This document shows positions 1 to 9,289 of a stretch of DNA of 64,000 bases, one piece after another. The DNA is from Clostridium lacusfryxellense (GTDB taxonomy: Bacteria > Bacillota > Clostridia > Clostridiales > Clostridiaceae). Each line of letters begins with the position of its first letter. Position 1 is the first letter of the stretch. The notes beneath the pieces were generated by a model. The model saw only the letters and a program-made list of their open reading frames with translations, was not told where the DNA came from and searched no databases. The DNA is taken from the NCBI RefSeq assembly GCF_018861735.1, contig NZ_JAHLEB010000006.1:1-64000 (forward strand), written 5' to 3'. The translations under genes and the position numbers were made by a program.

Positions 1-44
1 GCCTTAATTTTTTGTTGATCTGAGATAATTGATTTTCTTCCCAT
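1..44 (-). CDS. N-terminal fragment of an unidentified gene
   Basis: An ATG on the minus strand (42-44) is preceded by a perfect AAGGAGG (55-61) and opens a reading frame that runs off the left edge after 14 codons (MGRKSIISDQQKIK). Too little is visible to name a family. The start signal is strong, so the gene is probably real. Confidence 0.5.
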   Translation of the reverse strand, partial: MGRKSIISDQQKIK

Positions 45-139
45 AAAAAATAGCCCTCCTTATAGCAAACAGTTTTATTATTTAACTGTCTACCATAAGG
101 GGAGCATATCACCATGGTATGTCCTTCTTTTGTTTTATA

Positions 140-289
140 TTAGGTTATTTTAGACAATATTTGAGGATAAAAAGAATATAATAGGATAATAAGAGGAGTA
201 ACAATATACTTTATTATTTTAGTTTCTATTATTGTAAATGTAAAATAACCAACAAAAGCCATACTAATTAAAATTATTATACTGTTCAT
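140..289 (-). CDS. Small hydrophobic membrane protein (49 aa)
   Basis: This 49-codon frame starts at ATG 287-289 behind a GAGG eight bases upstream and ends in TAA. The product is almost entirely hydrophobic, with two likely membrane helices (about residues 3-21 and 27-45) separated by a short charged turn (ETK), and it ends with a lysine. No family is recognised. It lies between the truncated gene at the left edge and a repeat array. Small size and AT richness leave some chance that it is fortuitous, but the ribosome binding site and a uniform two-helix pattern support it. Confidence 0.45.
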   Translation of the reverse strand: MNSIIILISMAFVGYFTFTIIETKIIKYIVTPLIILLYSFYPQILSKIT

Positions 290-307
290 ATTCTAAACCT
301 CACTACC

Positions 308-736
308 TTTCTCCAGAGTGACTTACAATAAGAAACGAAAAAACATTGTAATTCCATTTAAAAACCTTATATAACAAATTATACATTGAAATATTATTAG
401 TAATGCAACAATTCGACAGCCTACGGCCAAAACACTTTAGAGCTAGGATTATTCAGATTTTTATTTTTTATACCTACTACCCCTATTACATACCTTCCAA
501 CGCAACCACATAATTATATAAACTTTCTCCAGAGTGACTTGCAACAAGAAACGAAAAAACAATTGGAATTCCATTTAAAAACCATATATAACAAATTATA
601 CATTAAAATATTATTAGTTATGTAACAAACCTGCAGCCTACGGCCAAAACACTTTAGGGCTAGGATTATTCAGATTTTTTTATACCTACTCCCCCCCGTT
701 ACATACCTTCCAACGCAACTACACAATAATATAACC
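308..736. repeat. Two tandem copies of a ~215-bp intergenic repeat
   Basis: Two direct copies (308-523 and 524-736) are about 216 and 213 bp long. Each begins with TTTCTCCAGAGTGACTT, carries a block around CAGCCTACGGCCAAAACACTT, and ends with a conserved ACATACCTTCCAACGCAAC block. A third copy starts at 737 but after about 60 bp turns into the long palindrome that follows. Relatives of the same blocks recur at 19.6-20.4 kb. No protein is encoded. Confidence 0.85.
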
Positions 737-971
737 TTTCTCCAGAGTGACTTGCAATAAGAGGCGAAAAAACATTGTAATTCCATTTAGAAATTCTTCT
801 TTTGCGCCTATAAAATTCCCGTAAGCCTGCCAGGAAGGCAGGCTAGCGAACCCGAGACAGGACGTCGAGTGTGAGCGCTAGGGCATTTTATATACGCAAA
901 AGATTAGAATTTCTTAATAGAATTTCACGTTTCGAGCTCGTTTTGCAAGGCACGTAGGAGAATGCGCTATT
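737..971. repeat. Long imperfect palindrome, family 1, copy 1
   Basis: The left arm (737-805) and right arm (893-960) are imperfect reverse complements, sharing the blocks CTTGCAA, AAATTCT and TTTTGCG / CGCAAAAG. The apex (806-892) folds further, with TATAAAATTCCC paired to GGGCATTTTATA and an inner AGCCTGCC / GGCAGGCT hairpin. The right arm reaches the stop codon of the amidase gene. The arms match copy 2 at 20282-20437, which lacks the GC-richer apex. Confidence 0.85.
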
Positions 972-1923
972 ACTTCATCGCCTGCTCAATTCCATCTCCC
1001 AATCCCTTTGCTATCTTATCTAAGTAAGAATCACTCATTAACAATTTCTCCTCAGAAGCATTGGATAAAAAACCAGTTTCCACTAAAATAACAGGAACCT
1101 TAGACCAATTAAATCCCGTCATATCGCTCCGTTCATTAACTCCTCTATTTTTCATACCAACAGTCTTAATTAAACTATTAAAAACTATCTCACCATATTC
1201 TTTACTTAACTTATATATACCACTCGTATTTTTAGTATTTGTAGGTACAAGCATTGATGCTCCATTAACAGAGTGGTTATTATCTCCATCAGCATGAATT
1301 CTTATAACTAAATCTGCATTAGCTTTATTCCCAACCTCAGCTCTCGCAATATTTCCAAGCATTTGGCTATTTTGAGTTTTAGTCATTATCACAGTATATC
1401 CTTTTTCCTGTAACACACTCCTTAACCTAACCGCTACTGCCATATTAACAACATACTCAGGAGTTTTTGTATTAATGCCCTGAGTACCACCTGGCTCTTT
1501 TACTTTCATTATGGTTGAACCTGGAGCTTGTTGTTCTTTCACTGAGCTAGTGACACTAGCATGACCTGGATCTATAACAATAACCTTTTTAGAACTTGAA
1601 CTCTTTTTTTGCTTAGTTTCAGCCAATGCATTTGCTGTAGCAGCATCCTTCTTAGCTTTCTCCGCTAATTCTTTTTCTTTTATCAATGCATCAGCCTTCA
1701 ACTTTTCATCTTCCTTAGCTTTTAACGCTGCCGCCAAAGCCTTTTTATCTGCCGAAACTTTTGCAAGCGCTACTACCTTAGCCTGTGAAACTTCTTCTTC
1801 TTTGATTTTTATAGCTTGTACAGATTTTTCATGTTTTTTTATTGCATAGTTTGTACTATATAAAGCCCCACCTATAATAAATAGACATATGAGCACTAAC
1901 AAACTTTTTTTCTTATTTGACAT
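970..1923 (-). CDS. N-acetylmuramoyl-L-alanine amidase (Amidase_3), membrane-anchored
   Basis: This protein probably cleaves the amide bond between N-acetylmuramic acid and the peptide stem of peptidoglycan at the outer face of the membrane. Residues 7-25 form an uncleaved membrane anchor, residues 30-110 a Lys/Glu/Ala-rich coiled coil, and residues 113-317 the catalytic domain. The zinc-amidase residues are visible: IDPGH (His121), Glu143 in the KEPGG segment, His210 in IRIHADG, and catalytic Glu282 in VETGFLSN. The ATG follows AGGAGG at good spacing. It resembles CwlD-type enzymes in the catalytic domain, but the long coiled-coil stalk makes assignment to spore-cortex CwlD uncertain. The stop codon coincides with the right edge of a long palindrome. 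Confidence 0.9.
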   Translation of the reverse strand: MSNKKKSLLVLICLFIIGGALYSTNYAIKKHEKSVQAIKIKEEEVSQAKVVALAKVSADKKALAAALKAKEDEKLKADALIKEKELAEKAKKDAATANALAETKQKKSSSSKKVIVIDPGHASVTSSVKEQQAPGSTIMKVKEPGGTQGINTKTPEYVVNMAVAVRLRSVLQEKGYTVIMTKTQNSQMLGNIARAEVGNKANADLVIRIHADGDNNHSVNGASMLVPTNTKNTSGIYKLSKEYGEIVFNSLIKTVGMKNRGVNERSDMTGFNWSKVPVILVETGFLSNASEEKLLMSDSYLDKIAKGLGDGIEQAMK

Positions 1924-2121
1924 ATTTTTGCCTCCTAGCCTTTCTCTTCTTATATTAGAACATAATATTGCTTATTTTTATATACTTATAAATCCAATTA
2001 TATCAGATACGTCAAAATAAAAAAAATGTAGAAGTATTAAATTCCAAACATTTCATAGTATTGCAACATGATAAAAAAGCTAAAATAGTAGTATTGAATT
2101 TTTTAAAAAGGAGGGATATTA

Positions 2122-2277
2122 ATGATAGACAATAAAAATAACTATTATGATGAAGACCGCAATAAAATTGAAAAAGCTAATAGAAGAGATGAACTTAAAA
2201 GTATAGAAAAAGGCATATTAGACGAGAGTGACGAAATAACTAGTACAATAATAATGCATCATCAATTGAAACAATAA
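2122..2277 (+). CDS. Small charged protein (51 aa)
   Basis: A 51-codon frame starts at an ATG preceded by AAGGAGGG with ideal spacing. The product is hydrophilic and mixed-charge (about a third Asp/Glu/Lys/Arg) with no membrane segment and no recognised domain. It stands alone between the amidase and the Fic gene and is followed by a hairpin, which fits a monocistronic transcript. Confidence 0.6.
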   Translation: MIDNKNNYYDEDRNKIEKANRRDELKSIEKGILDESDEITSTIIMHHQLKQ

Positions 2278-2306
2278 ATTTATATGTAATAACATATACT
2301 TATTAG

Positions 2307-2344
2307 AAGGTACAGAACGAGTAATAAATTCGTTCCTGTACCTT
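2307..2344. terminator. Hairpin after the 51-aa gene
   Basis: AAGGTACAGAACGA pairs with TCGTTCCTGTACCTT through one bulge, with an eight-base loop. The T-tract is weak (CTGATATTTT), so it may act as a bidirectional or inefficient terminator. Confidence 0.55.
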
Positions 2345-2401
2345 CTGATATTTTAAATATTATACATAACTTGAAATATATAGAGTGTATATTAATATTA
2401 T

Positions 2402-3544
2402 TTATCTCAAAATGTTAATTAAATCGTAAAAATAATATTTTCTATTTCTAGGTTTTCCATCTGAATAAATTATTTTTGCTTCTACTAATTTTCTTAAATA
2501 GCCATCTAAGGTTGTTGTTGGGATTGTCATTCTGCTCTGTATCTTATTTTTTGTTAGAATAGGAAATTCAAATATAACATCTATAATCTCCGTCATTTTG
2601 TTACTATTTATTACTTTTATACTTTTATTTATAACTATATTATATAGTTCATTAATTTTTTCAATTTTATCAATCAATTTATTTGATTCATTTATACATG
2701 CGGATAAAAAAAAGTCTATCCAATCCGAATAAATATTTCTTACTAGAACAATATCTTTTTCATATTGCTCTTCATCATCTTCTTTATTCGTCATACTAAA
2801 TCTAGTTGCATTTAAAAGGTCATAGTATTTATATTTATCTTTTTCTAAGCTTTCACTTACAAATAGGTTAGCGCTACTTATAAACCCTTTACTATACAAA
2901 TATAGAGGAATTAATATTCTTCCTATTCTACCATTACCATCTAAGAAAGGATGTATTGTCTCAAACTGTGCATGAATTATTGCTATTTTAATTAAATCGT
3001 TAATATCATCATTTTCATTTATAAATTCATCTAAGTTACTCATGTAACTATCTACAAGCTGTGGCTCCGGTGGAATATATGAAGCATTTTCTATCTTACT
3101 ACCTTGCATTCCTATATAATTTTGAACAGATCTAAATTCTCCTGGAGTTTTACTTCCACCTCTAACTCCACCACCAAGTAATGTTTTATGTAAATCTTTT
3201 ATTATTCTACTGCTTAGAGGCAATATCTTCAATCCATATACCCCTTCTTGTAGAGCAATATAATAGTTTGTTACTTCTTTAATATCATCTGTAGCATTTT
3301 TTTCATCTGATCTATATTCTAACATCTCATCAATAGTTACTTGGGTACCTTCAATTTTAGAAGATTCTAGAGCTTCTTTTAATGAAAATAAATCCATTAG
3401 GAGATCAGGTCTTACTTTTGAATTTTTTAATTTTTCATTATATATAGCGATTTCTTTATTTGCTTTTATTACTTTATTAAATAATCTTTCTTTATCAATT
3501 AATTTATCATTGGGCAACTCAAATGGTAAATATGGTTTTTTCAT
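2402..3544 (-). CDS. Fic-domain AMP-transferase-like protein with cis inhibitory motif
   Basis: Fic proteins usually transfer AMP (or another phosphate-bearing group) to hydroxyl side chains of target proteins. An N-terminal Fic_N region contains SSKIEG (61-66), which fits the [ST]xxxE[GN] inhibitory helix of class II Fic proteins, so the enzyme is likely self-restrained. The active-site loop HPFLDGNGRIGR starts at His198 and matches HPFx(D/E)GNGRxxR in full. Residues 315-380 look like a winged-helix domain, common in this ~370-residue architecture. The gene follows AAAGGAG and has no small partner gene, which argues against the FicT/FicA toxin-antitoxin arrangement. The target is unknown. 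Confidence 0.9.
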   Translation of the reverse strand: MKKPYLPFELPNDKLIDKERLFNKVIKANKEIAIYNEKLKNSKVRPDLLMDLFSLKEALESSKIEGTQVTIDEMLEYRSDEKNATDDIKEVTNYYIALQEGVYGLKILPLSSRIIKDLHKTLLGGGVRGGSKTPGEFRSVQNYIGMQGSKIENASYIPPEPQLVDSYMSNLDEFINENDDINDLIKIAIIHAQFETIHPFLDGNGRIGRILIPLYLYSKGFISSANLFVSESLEKDKYKYYDLLNATRFSMTNKEDDEEQYEKDIVLVRNIYSDWIDFFLSACINESNKLIDKIEKINELYNIVINKSIKVINSNKMTEIIDVIFEFPILTKNKIQSRMTIPTTTLDGYLRKLVEAKIIYSDGKPRNRKYYFYDLINILR

Positions 3545-3696
3545 TTTGAAATCTCCTTTTATAAAACATTTTATCCAGTATTATCGTTCTATCACTATAA
3601 AGTATACCATTTAAAACTAAAAAATACACCTTTTAGTTTTAAATTAGTTACTTTGATATTATATTTAAAATGCTCACATTAATACCACAAAAAAAA

Positions 3697-3731
3697 TAAA
3701 AGCTAGTAAAATAAAATTTTACTAGCTTTTC
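3697..3731. terminator. Bidirectional hairpin upstream of the Fic gene
   Basis: AAAAGCTAGTAAAAT is matched by ATTTTACTAGCTTTT around a three-base loop, flanked by an A-run on the left. It can terminate the HAD gene that reads leftward from 4707. The rest of 3545-3873 shows only AT-rich DNA with no coding frame that I can support. Confidence 0.7.
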
Positions 3732-3873
3732 CATATCTATTCTAAGGGAGAGGGATTGTGCTTCAATATTAATTTTTCTTTCTCTTGGGGGATAAAGACA
3801 ATTAATATTTTCTATATACTTATTATATATCCGTTTAAGTTATTTGTCAATAACTATTATTAATTAATATATT

Positions 3874-4707
3874 TTATACAGCAAATTCCTCAAATTGTTC
3901 TTCACCTTGTAAAATGAACTTATTAATAATGTGTGCTACCCCATCTTGCTCATTAGTTTTAGTTATAAAATTTGCAACTTTTTTAACTTCTGGAAACGCA
4001 TTTCCCATAGCAACGCCTAGTCCTGCATATTCTATCATATGAATATCATTGCCTGCATCTCCTATACATATAACTTCTTCTTGCTTAATATTTAATTTTT
4101 CTGCAAGAGCCGCTACTCCCGCACCTTTATTAACTGCTTTATTAAGAAACTCTAAGTAGAAAGGTGCACTTCTAACTACTGTATATTTACAACTCACTTC
4201 TTCTGGAATCATTTTAATTATTTCTTCTATAATTTCTTCCTTATCTACAAACATAACCTTAACTATAGTAGTATTTACATCCACATCATCCACAGCGATT
4301 ATTTCACTTGGAATACCATTCCAACTTGCCTCTTGCCTTGTATACTCACTGTCTTTAGGAGAAATTACTGAATCCTCCGTTAACGCATGTATATTCACAT
4401 TAAGCTCTTTGCTTAGCTTGTACAGATCTTTATAATCTCCAAGAGTTAATGGCAATTTAGATATAACTTTGCTACCTTCAGCACTTTGAACAAGCGCTCC
4501 ATTAAAAGCTACTGCATAGTCATTCTCTGAAGTTAAATTAAGTTCTTCTAAATATCTTTTAAATCCAACTAATGGTCTTCCTGATGCTAGTACAACTTTC
4601 ACTCCATTTTCCCTGGCTTGTTGTATTGCCTGAAAATTTGCTAACGAAATTTTCTTTTCATCATTTAATAATGTCCCATCCATATCTATTGCTATTAATT
4701 TATACAT
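3874..4707 (-). CDS. Cof-type HAD-family sugar-phosphate phosphatase
   Basis: A cytoplasmic Mg-dependent phosphatase of the HAD superfamily, Cof/YidA subfamily, with a C2-type cap between motifs II and III. Motif I is DMDGT with nucleophile Asp8 and acid/base Asp10, motif II ASGRP (Ser42), motif III Lys194, and motif IV GDAGND (216-221). Its 277 residues are normal for the family. The ATG follows GGAGGT. Substrates of such proteins are typically sugar phosphates or flavin/pyridoxal phosphates and cannot be told from sequence. It is a single-gene unit diverging from the HD-GYP gene. Confidence 0.9.
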   Translation of the reverse strand: MYKLIAIDMDGTLLNDEKKISLANFQAIQQARENGVKVVLASGRPLVGFKRYLEELNLTSENDYAVAFNGALVQSAEGSKVISKLPLTLGDYKDLYKLSKELNVNIHALTEDSVISPKDSEYTRQEASWNGIPSEIIAVDDVDVNTTIVKVMFVDKEEIIEEIIKMIPEEVSCKYTVVRSAPFYLEFLNKAVNKGAGVAALAEKLNIKQEEVICIGDAGNDIHMIEYAGLGVAMGNAFPEVKKVANFITKTNEQDGVAHIINKFILQGEEQFEEFAV

Positions 4708-4889
4708 TAATTACCTCCGTGTAACCACATTTCTTAGAAACAATTTAAGTATATCATAGAAATTTATAAGTAATGGATTACATTATAAAAGTTAATATAG
4801 TACTTTTATTTAAGCAAAATATGTTTTATAATTACTTTGTAAATATTATTACCTAATGCTTATTATTAAAATTAACTGGAGGAACACAA

Positions 4890-6098
4890 ATGTTATTTAA
4901 CTTAAATGAATTTTTAATGTCGATATCCTTTGCTTTGGATTTCGTTGAGTTGGACCTTACTGGCGCAACATCTAATCACAGCAAAAGAGTATCTTACATC
5001 TGTTATAAATTAGGAGAAAACTTAGGCCTAACTAAAAAAGAATTGTATGATTTAACAGCACTAGCAATTCTACATGATAATGGCATTAGTGAAAAAAGCC
5101 TACACGACACATTATTAGGATCTGAGTTACAAAACTTTACTATAATAGAGCGTAAAAAGGAACATTGCACCGCAGGAGAAAACAACATTAATAAATTTCC
5201 ATTTTATTCTAATGTTAAAGATGTGCTTTTGTACCATCATGAAAATTGTGATGGTACAGGCTTTTTTAATATACTAGGAAATGATATCCCATTAATGTCT
5301 CAAATAATTCATCTTGCAGATATTCTCGATATTACTTTTGATTTTGAAAATTTTAATAATGAGGAACATGATAAGCTTTTAACTTTTATGTTAGTTAATC
5401 GTAATATTATATTCTTTGATAAAATAGCTAATGCATTCCTAGATGTGTCTACTCATAAAAGTTTCTGGCTAGATTTAAAAAGAATGTTTATTGCAACTGC
5501 TTTAAAAAATCTAATTCCAGAGTTCTCAATAGAATGTACATTTAAAGAAATACGAGATATTACAAAAAACTTGTCAAGAATAATAGATTCCAAATCTCCC
5601 TATACCCAGCTTCATTCAAGTGGACTCGCAGAAAAAGCTGCAAAATTAGCTGTACATTATGGATATAGTGAAGAAGATACCTATGAACTCATTATAGCTG
5701 CAGACTTACATGATATAGGTAAATTAGCTATGCCAAGTTCTATATTAGAGGCCAAAAGAAAACTAACCATAGATGAATATGAGGTAATAAAAGAACATAG
5801 CTATTACACTAGAATTGCACTTCAAGGAATTAAAGGCTTTGATAATATAGTAGAATGGGCATCAAATCATCATGAAAAATTAAATGGTGAGGGCTATCCA
5901 TACGGAAAAGATCGTAGTGAACTAGATTTTAACTCTAGACTACTGGGATGCCTTGATATATACCAAGCTTTAACTGAAGACCGACCTTATAGGGCCTCCC
6001 TAAACCATAAAGTTGCAATGCGAATCCTAACCGATATGAAGAATGATAGTTTTATTGACAGTAAAATTACAGAAGATATTGATTATATCTTCAGCTAG
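4890..6098 (+). CDS. Tandem HD-domain / HD-GYP c-di-GMP phosphodiesterase
   Basis: The protein has two HD modules and no membrane segment. The first (about 25-190) has LHDNG (61-65) and HHENCDGTGF (116-125), a GYP-like motif ending in F. The second (about 235-390) is a full HD-GYP: HDIGK (274-278), the helix with EHS (302-304), and HHEKLNGEGYP (327-337). HD-GYP proteins hydrolyse cyclic di-GMP at a bi- or trinuclear metal site. Both halves keep metal-binding His/Asp, so both could be active. The ATG follows GGAGG. The next gene encodes a GGDEF cyclase, placing synthesis and breakdown of the same messenger side by side. Confidence 0.88.
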   Translation: MLFNLNEFLMSISFALDFVELDLTGATSNHSKRVSYICYKLGENLGLTKKELYDLTALAILHDNGISEKSLHDTLLGSELQNFTIIERKKEHCTAGENNINKFPFYSNVKDVLLYHHENCDGTGFFNILGNDIPLMSQIIHLADILDITFDFENFNNEEHDKLLTFMLVNRNIIFFDKIANAFLDVSTHKSFWLDLKRMFIATALKNLIPEFSIECTFKEIRDITKNLSRIIDSKSPYTQLHSSGLAEKAAKLAVHYGYSEEDTYELIIAADLHDIGKLAMPSSILEAKRKLTIDEYEVIKEHSYYTRIALQGIKGFDNIVEWASNHHEKLNGEGYPYGKDRSELDFNSRLLGCLDIYQALTEDRPYRASLNHKVAMRILTDMKNDSFIDSKITEDIDYIFS

Positions 6099-6305
6099 TA
6101 ATTTGCTTTTATTAGCAACCTACACCTCCCCTTTGAGAATGTTTAAATTTTTATTGAAAATTGTGCTTTTAACATCATATCAATGTTATTGTATAAATAA
6201 ATAATGACATTTTTACTAAACTAATGTAATATTATATGATATAATGTTCTAAACACATTATGTAAAATTATCCATTTTCTTTTAACAAGGGGGACTAAAA
6301 ATATA

Positions 6306-8639
6306 ATGCTAAAGAAAAAAAAATCGTTAAGTATAATCCTAACTATCATTATTTTAGCATCATTTTTTTATGTTATCTTCTCCTTAAATAAATTGACTTT
6401 GCCAAATACAACATCAAACGTTAATTCGCAAAAAGGTGTTTTAGAGCTTTCTAATTGGGATTTTGAAAAAGATGGATTTACTGCACTTGATGGTGAATGG
6501 GAATTTTACTGGAAACAGTTATTATCCCCACAAGATTTAATTTCACAATCTTATATACCTTCTTATGTGCAAGTTCCAATGGCTTGGAATAAATCCAATA
6601 AAAATTATAGTTCTAGTGGATATGCTACATATAGTTTAACTATAAATTTAAATTCAAAATATAAAAATGCTCCCTTAGGCATAAGCGTTCCTTCAATGTT
6701 ATCCTCATACAAATTATGGGTAAATGACAAGCTCTTTTCTTCAAACGGAACTGTTGGGACTAGTAGTTCTTATAATCTCCCCAAATCTTTACCAATATCT
6801 AGTTATTTTATGAATAACAGCACTAAAGTTAATTTAGTTCTTCAAGTATCCAATTATAACTTTAGAGACGGTGGTACCTGGGATAAAATACATTTAGGAA
6901 CACAATCTCAAATTACGAACCGACGTGAGGCATTAATTGCGGTTGAATTCTTTTATTTTTCTGTACTACTAATAATGGGATTATATCACCTTCTTTTATA
7001 TATCTTTAAAACTGATGATGCATCCAAGCTTTATTTTGGTGCGCTTTGTATAACTATATCTTTAAGGTCATTAGTTATTGGCAACAAATACTTTTTATCT
7101 TTGCACAATGGATTGAGTTATAGCCTCGATATAAAACTACAATATTTAACCTTTTATGCTGCATCTTATTTTATGCTTTCCTATGTATTTATAATTTTTA
7201 AAAATACATCGTCAAAAATTATCAATAAAATTTGTAAATATATTTGTATGTTTTTTATAATTGCTACAATTTTCATTTCTCCATTAAATGCTTCTAAAAT
7301 CCTTATAGTATTTCAACTATCCTCATTGCTAATGATTGGGTATGGCACTTTTGTTATATTAACATCATACCGTAATAAAACAAAAGGATCATTATTTTTT
7401 TTAATTGCTTCCTTAGCTGCTATTATAATAATCGCCATGTCCGTACTCCATTATATTGGTTTAAATAATATTAATGACTACTCATTATTAGGATTTTTCA
7501 TTTTCATACTTTTACATTCTTTTATAATGGCAATGAATCAATCGTCATCATATAAACGAATTGAAAATTTATTAAAAGTAAATGATCAGTTCCTTTTAGC
7601 TGAGAAACTTCGTGAAGCTACCTTCCTTCTAAATTCCTCTTTGAATTTAGATGATGTCTTGGATGGATTATTAAAGGGGCTTAAAGAATTAGTACCTTAT
7701 GATAGCGCATCATTTTTCATGGAGAAAAACAATCACTTTACTGTTACTGCAGCATATGGTTTCAAAAACAAAGATGAAGTGTATAAGATTTGTATTGATA
7801 AGGATGAAGATAAATTATTTAAAGAAATATACGAAACTAATACTACCTTACTAGTTTCTAATGTTAAAAACGACCCACGTTTTACGCATTACACAAGCCT
7901 TACCACTATTGAAAGTTGGATGGGAATACCAATAATATTTAAGAATAAAATTATTGGTATATTAACACTGGACTCTATTGAAAAGGATATTTATAATAGT
8001 TACCACACTGACGTAGCCTTATCTTTTGCATACCATGCTGGAATTGCTGTAGAAAATGCTAAATTACATGCTGAAACTAGCCGCCTTGCGCGTATTGACC
8101 CTCTAACAAATTTATATAATAGGCGAAGTTTCTTTGAGCTTTCAAATATAAGCTTTAATAAAGCAAAAATATCCTCAAAAACTATTTCATCTATTATGAT
8201 TGACATTGATGACTTTAAAAAAATCAACGATAGACTAGGTCACCATATCGGTGACTTAGTATTAAAACGAATTGCTAAAGTTTGCTCTGAAAATTTAAGC
8301 AAAAATCATATTTTAGGTCGTTTTGGTGGTGAAGAATTTATTGTATTATTACCGGACACCTCCTTTAAAGAGGCCGAAATACTTGCAGAAAGTCTTAGGC
8401 AAGCTATAGAAAATAACCCTCTAGTTATTAGAAAATCAGATGCAATACCAATTACCTCAAGCCTTGGAGTTTCGTCACTTACCCCTACTCTTCAAGAATT
8501 GGATTTCCTGTTTATATCAGCGGATAAAGCTATGTATCAGGCAAAACATCTAGGCAAAAATAGAGTTGAGTCAGTAGATTTAGACTGTATAGACATAAAA
8601 GATATATGTGATTTCACCGAAGTTTCTTACCATGAGTAA
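6306..8639 (+). CDS. Membrane diguanylate cyclase, 7TMR-DISM / GAF / GGDEF
   Basis: An N-terminal helix (8-27) is followed by an extracytoplasmic jelly-roll-like sensor (about 45-205), seven to eight membrane helices (about 210-405) typical of 7TMR-DISM receptors, a GAF domain (about 430-590) and a C-terminal GGDEF domain (about 595-760). The active site reads GGEEF and the substrate-binding DIDDFK is intact, so it should make cyclic di-GMP. The RxxD inhibitory site expected just before GGEEF is absent (the region reads SKNHILGR), suggesting no product inhibition. A GGGGG ribosome site precedes the ATG. The preceding gene is a c-di-GMP phosphodiesterase, but a ~200-bp gap suggests separate promoters. 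The ligand is unknown. Confidence 0.9.
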   Translation: MLKKKKSLSIILTIIILASFFYVIFSLNKLTLPNTTSNVNSQKGVLELSNWDFEKDGFTALDGEWEFYWKQLLSPQDLISQSYIPSYVQVPMAWNKSNKNYSSSGYATYSLTINLNSKYKNAPLGISVPSMLSSYKLWVNDKLFSSNGTVGTSSSYNLPKSLPISSYFMNNSTKVNLVLQVSNYNFRDGGTWDKIHLGTQSQITNRREALIAVEFFYFSVLLIMGLYHLLLYIFKTDDASKLYFGALCITISLRSLVIGNKYFLSLHNGLSYSLDIKLQYLTFYAASYFMLSYVFIIFKNTSSKIINKICKYICMFFIIATIFISPLNASKILIVFQLSSLLMIGYGTFVILTSYRNKTKGSLFFLIASLAAIIIIAMSVLHYIGLNNINDYSLLGFFIFILLHSFIMAMNQSSSYKRIENLLKVNDQFLLAEKLREATFLLNSSLNLDDVLDGLLKGLKELVPYDSASFFMEKNNHFTVTAAYGFKNKDEVYKICIDKDEDKLFKEIYETNTTLLVSNVKNDPRFTHYTSLTTIESWMGIPIIFKNKIIGILTLDSIEKDIYNSYHTDVALSFAYHAGIAVENAKLHAETSRLARIDPLTNLYNRRSFFELSNISFNKAKISSKTISSIMIDIDDFKKINDRLGHHIGDLVLKRIAKVCSENLSKNHILGRFGGEEFIVLLPDTSFKEAEILAESLRQAIENNPLVIRKSDAIPITSSLGVSSLTPTLQELDFLFISADKAMYQAKHLGKNRVESVDLDCIDIKDICDFTEVSYHE

Positions 8640-8651
8640 CTTCGGTGAAAT
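8611..8651. terminator. Hairpin spanning the cyclase stop codon
   Basis: ATTTCACCGAAGTT (8611-8624) pairs perfectly with AACTTCGGTGAAAT (8638-8651). The stem encloses the last codons and the stop of the GGDEF gene and lies between convergent genes. No strong T-tract follows on either strand, so it may protect 3' ends or terminate weakly. Confidence 0.55.
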
Positions 8652-8653
8652 GC

Positions 8654-9289
8654 TTATCTTATAAAATTCATAAATACTTTTTCTTCGCCCGTGCTCTCTT
8701 TTATGTGTTCTTTTCCTAGTTCGACAAGATTCATTAACCAAGCCATATTCTTACCTAAAATTCTCATAATTTGCATTCCCTCTTCATCTTTAACTGCTTC
8801 CCCTGGTGCATTCCCAAAGATTACATTCCAATAATTCGAAGTAGGCATTGCCATTTCAGAATAATTAATAAAATTATTCAATTGATCAAATACTGGCACA
8901 CCACCTGCTCTTCTTACTGCAACAACACTAGCCCCCACTTTATGACGAAGCATACTTCCATTAACAGATGTTACAAGAAATGCTCGATCCAAAAATGATT
9001 TCATTGTTCCAGCTATAGCTGCGTAATGTACAGGTGACCCTAAAATAATTCCATCGGCTTCCTTCATTTTTTGAATCCACTCATTAACCTCATCATTTTT
9101 AATAACACATTCTTCATTCATATTTCTACTGCATCCACCACAGGCCAAGCATCCGCGTACTACCTTATTTCCTACATGAATAATCTCTACCTCTATATTC
9201 TCTTTTTCAAGCTCAACAGCTACTGCTCTTATTGCCTCATAAGTGTTTCCATTTTTATTAGGACTTCCGTTAAATGCCAATACCTTCAT
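8654..9289 (-). CDS. Iron-sulfur flavoprotein / NADPH-dependent FMN reductase family
   Basis: A flavodoxin-like redox protein of 211 residues. The FMN phosphate loop is FNGSPNKNGNT near the N terminus. The cluster CLACGGC followed seven residues later by another Cys has the CX2CX2CX7C spacing of compact 4Fe-4S motifs in iron-sulfur flavoproteins. GSPVHYAAI is the second flavin-contacting loop. An in-frame ATG 15 bases upstream overlaps the GGAGG, so the later ATG (9289) is preferred. It diverges from an HxlR regulator across a gap containing a perfect dyad, which suggests redox- or electrophile-responsive control. The physiological electron acceptor is unknown. Confidence 0.85.
   Translation of the reverse strand: MKVLAFNGSPNKNGNTYEAIRAVAVELEKENIEVEIIHVGNKVVRGCLACGGCSRNMNEECVIKNDEVNEWIQKMKEADGIILGSPVHYAAIAGTMKSFLDRAFLVTSVNGSMLRHKVGASVVAVRRAGGVPVFDQLNNFINYSEMAMPTSNYWNVIFGNAPGEAVKDEEGMQIMRILGKNMAWLMNLVELGKEHIKESTGEEKVFMNFIR

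Noticed and set aside
308-736. CRISPR-like array
   Set aside because: Units are ~215 bp and contiguous; there are no short repeats with unique spacers and no cas genes.
2402-3544. FicT/FicA toxin-antitoxin pair
   Set aside because: No small antitoxin gene precedes it; the inhibitory motif is inside the protein.
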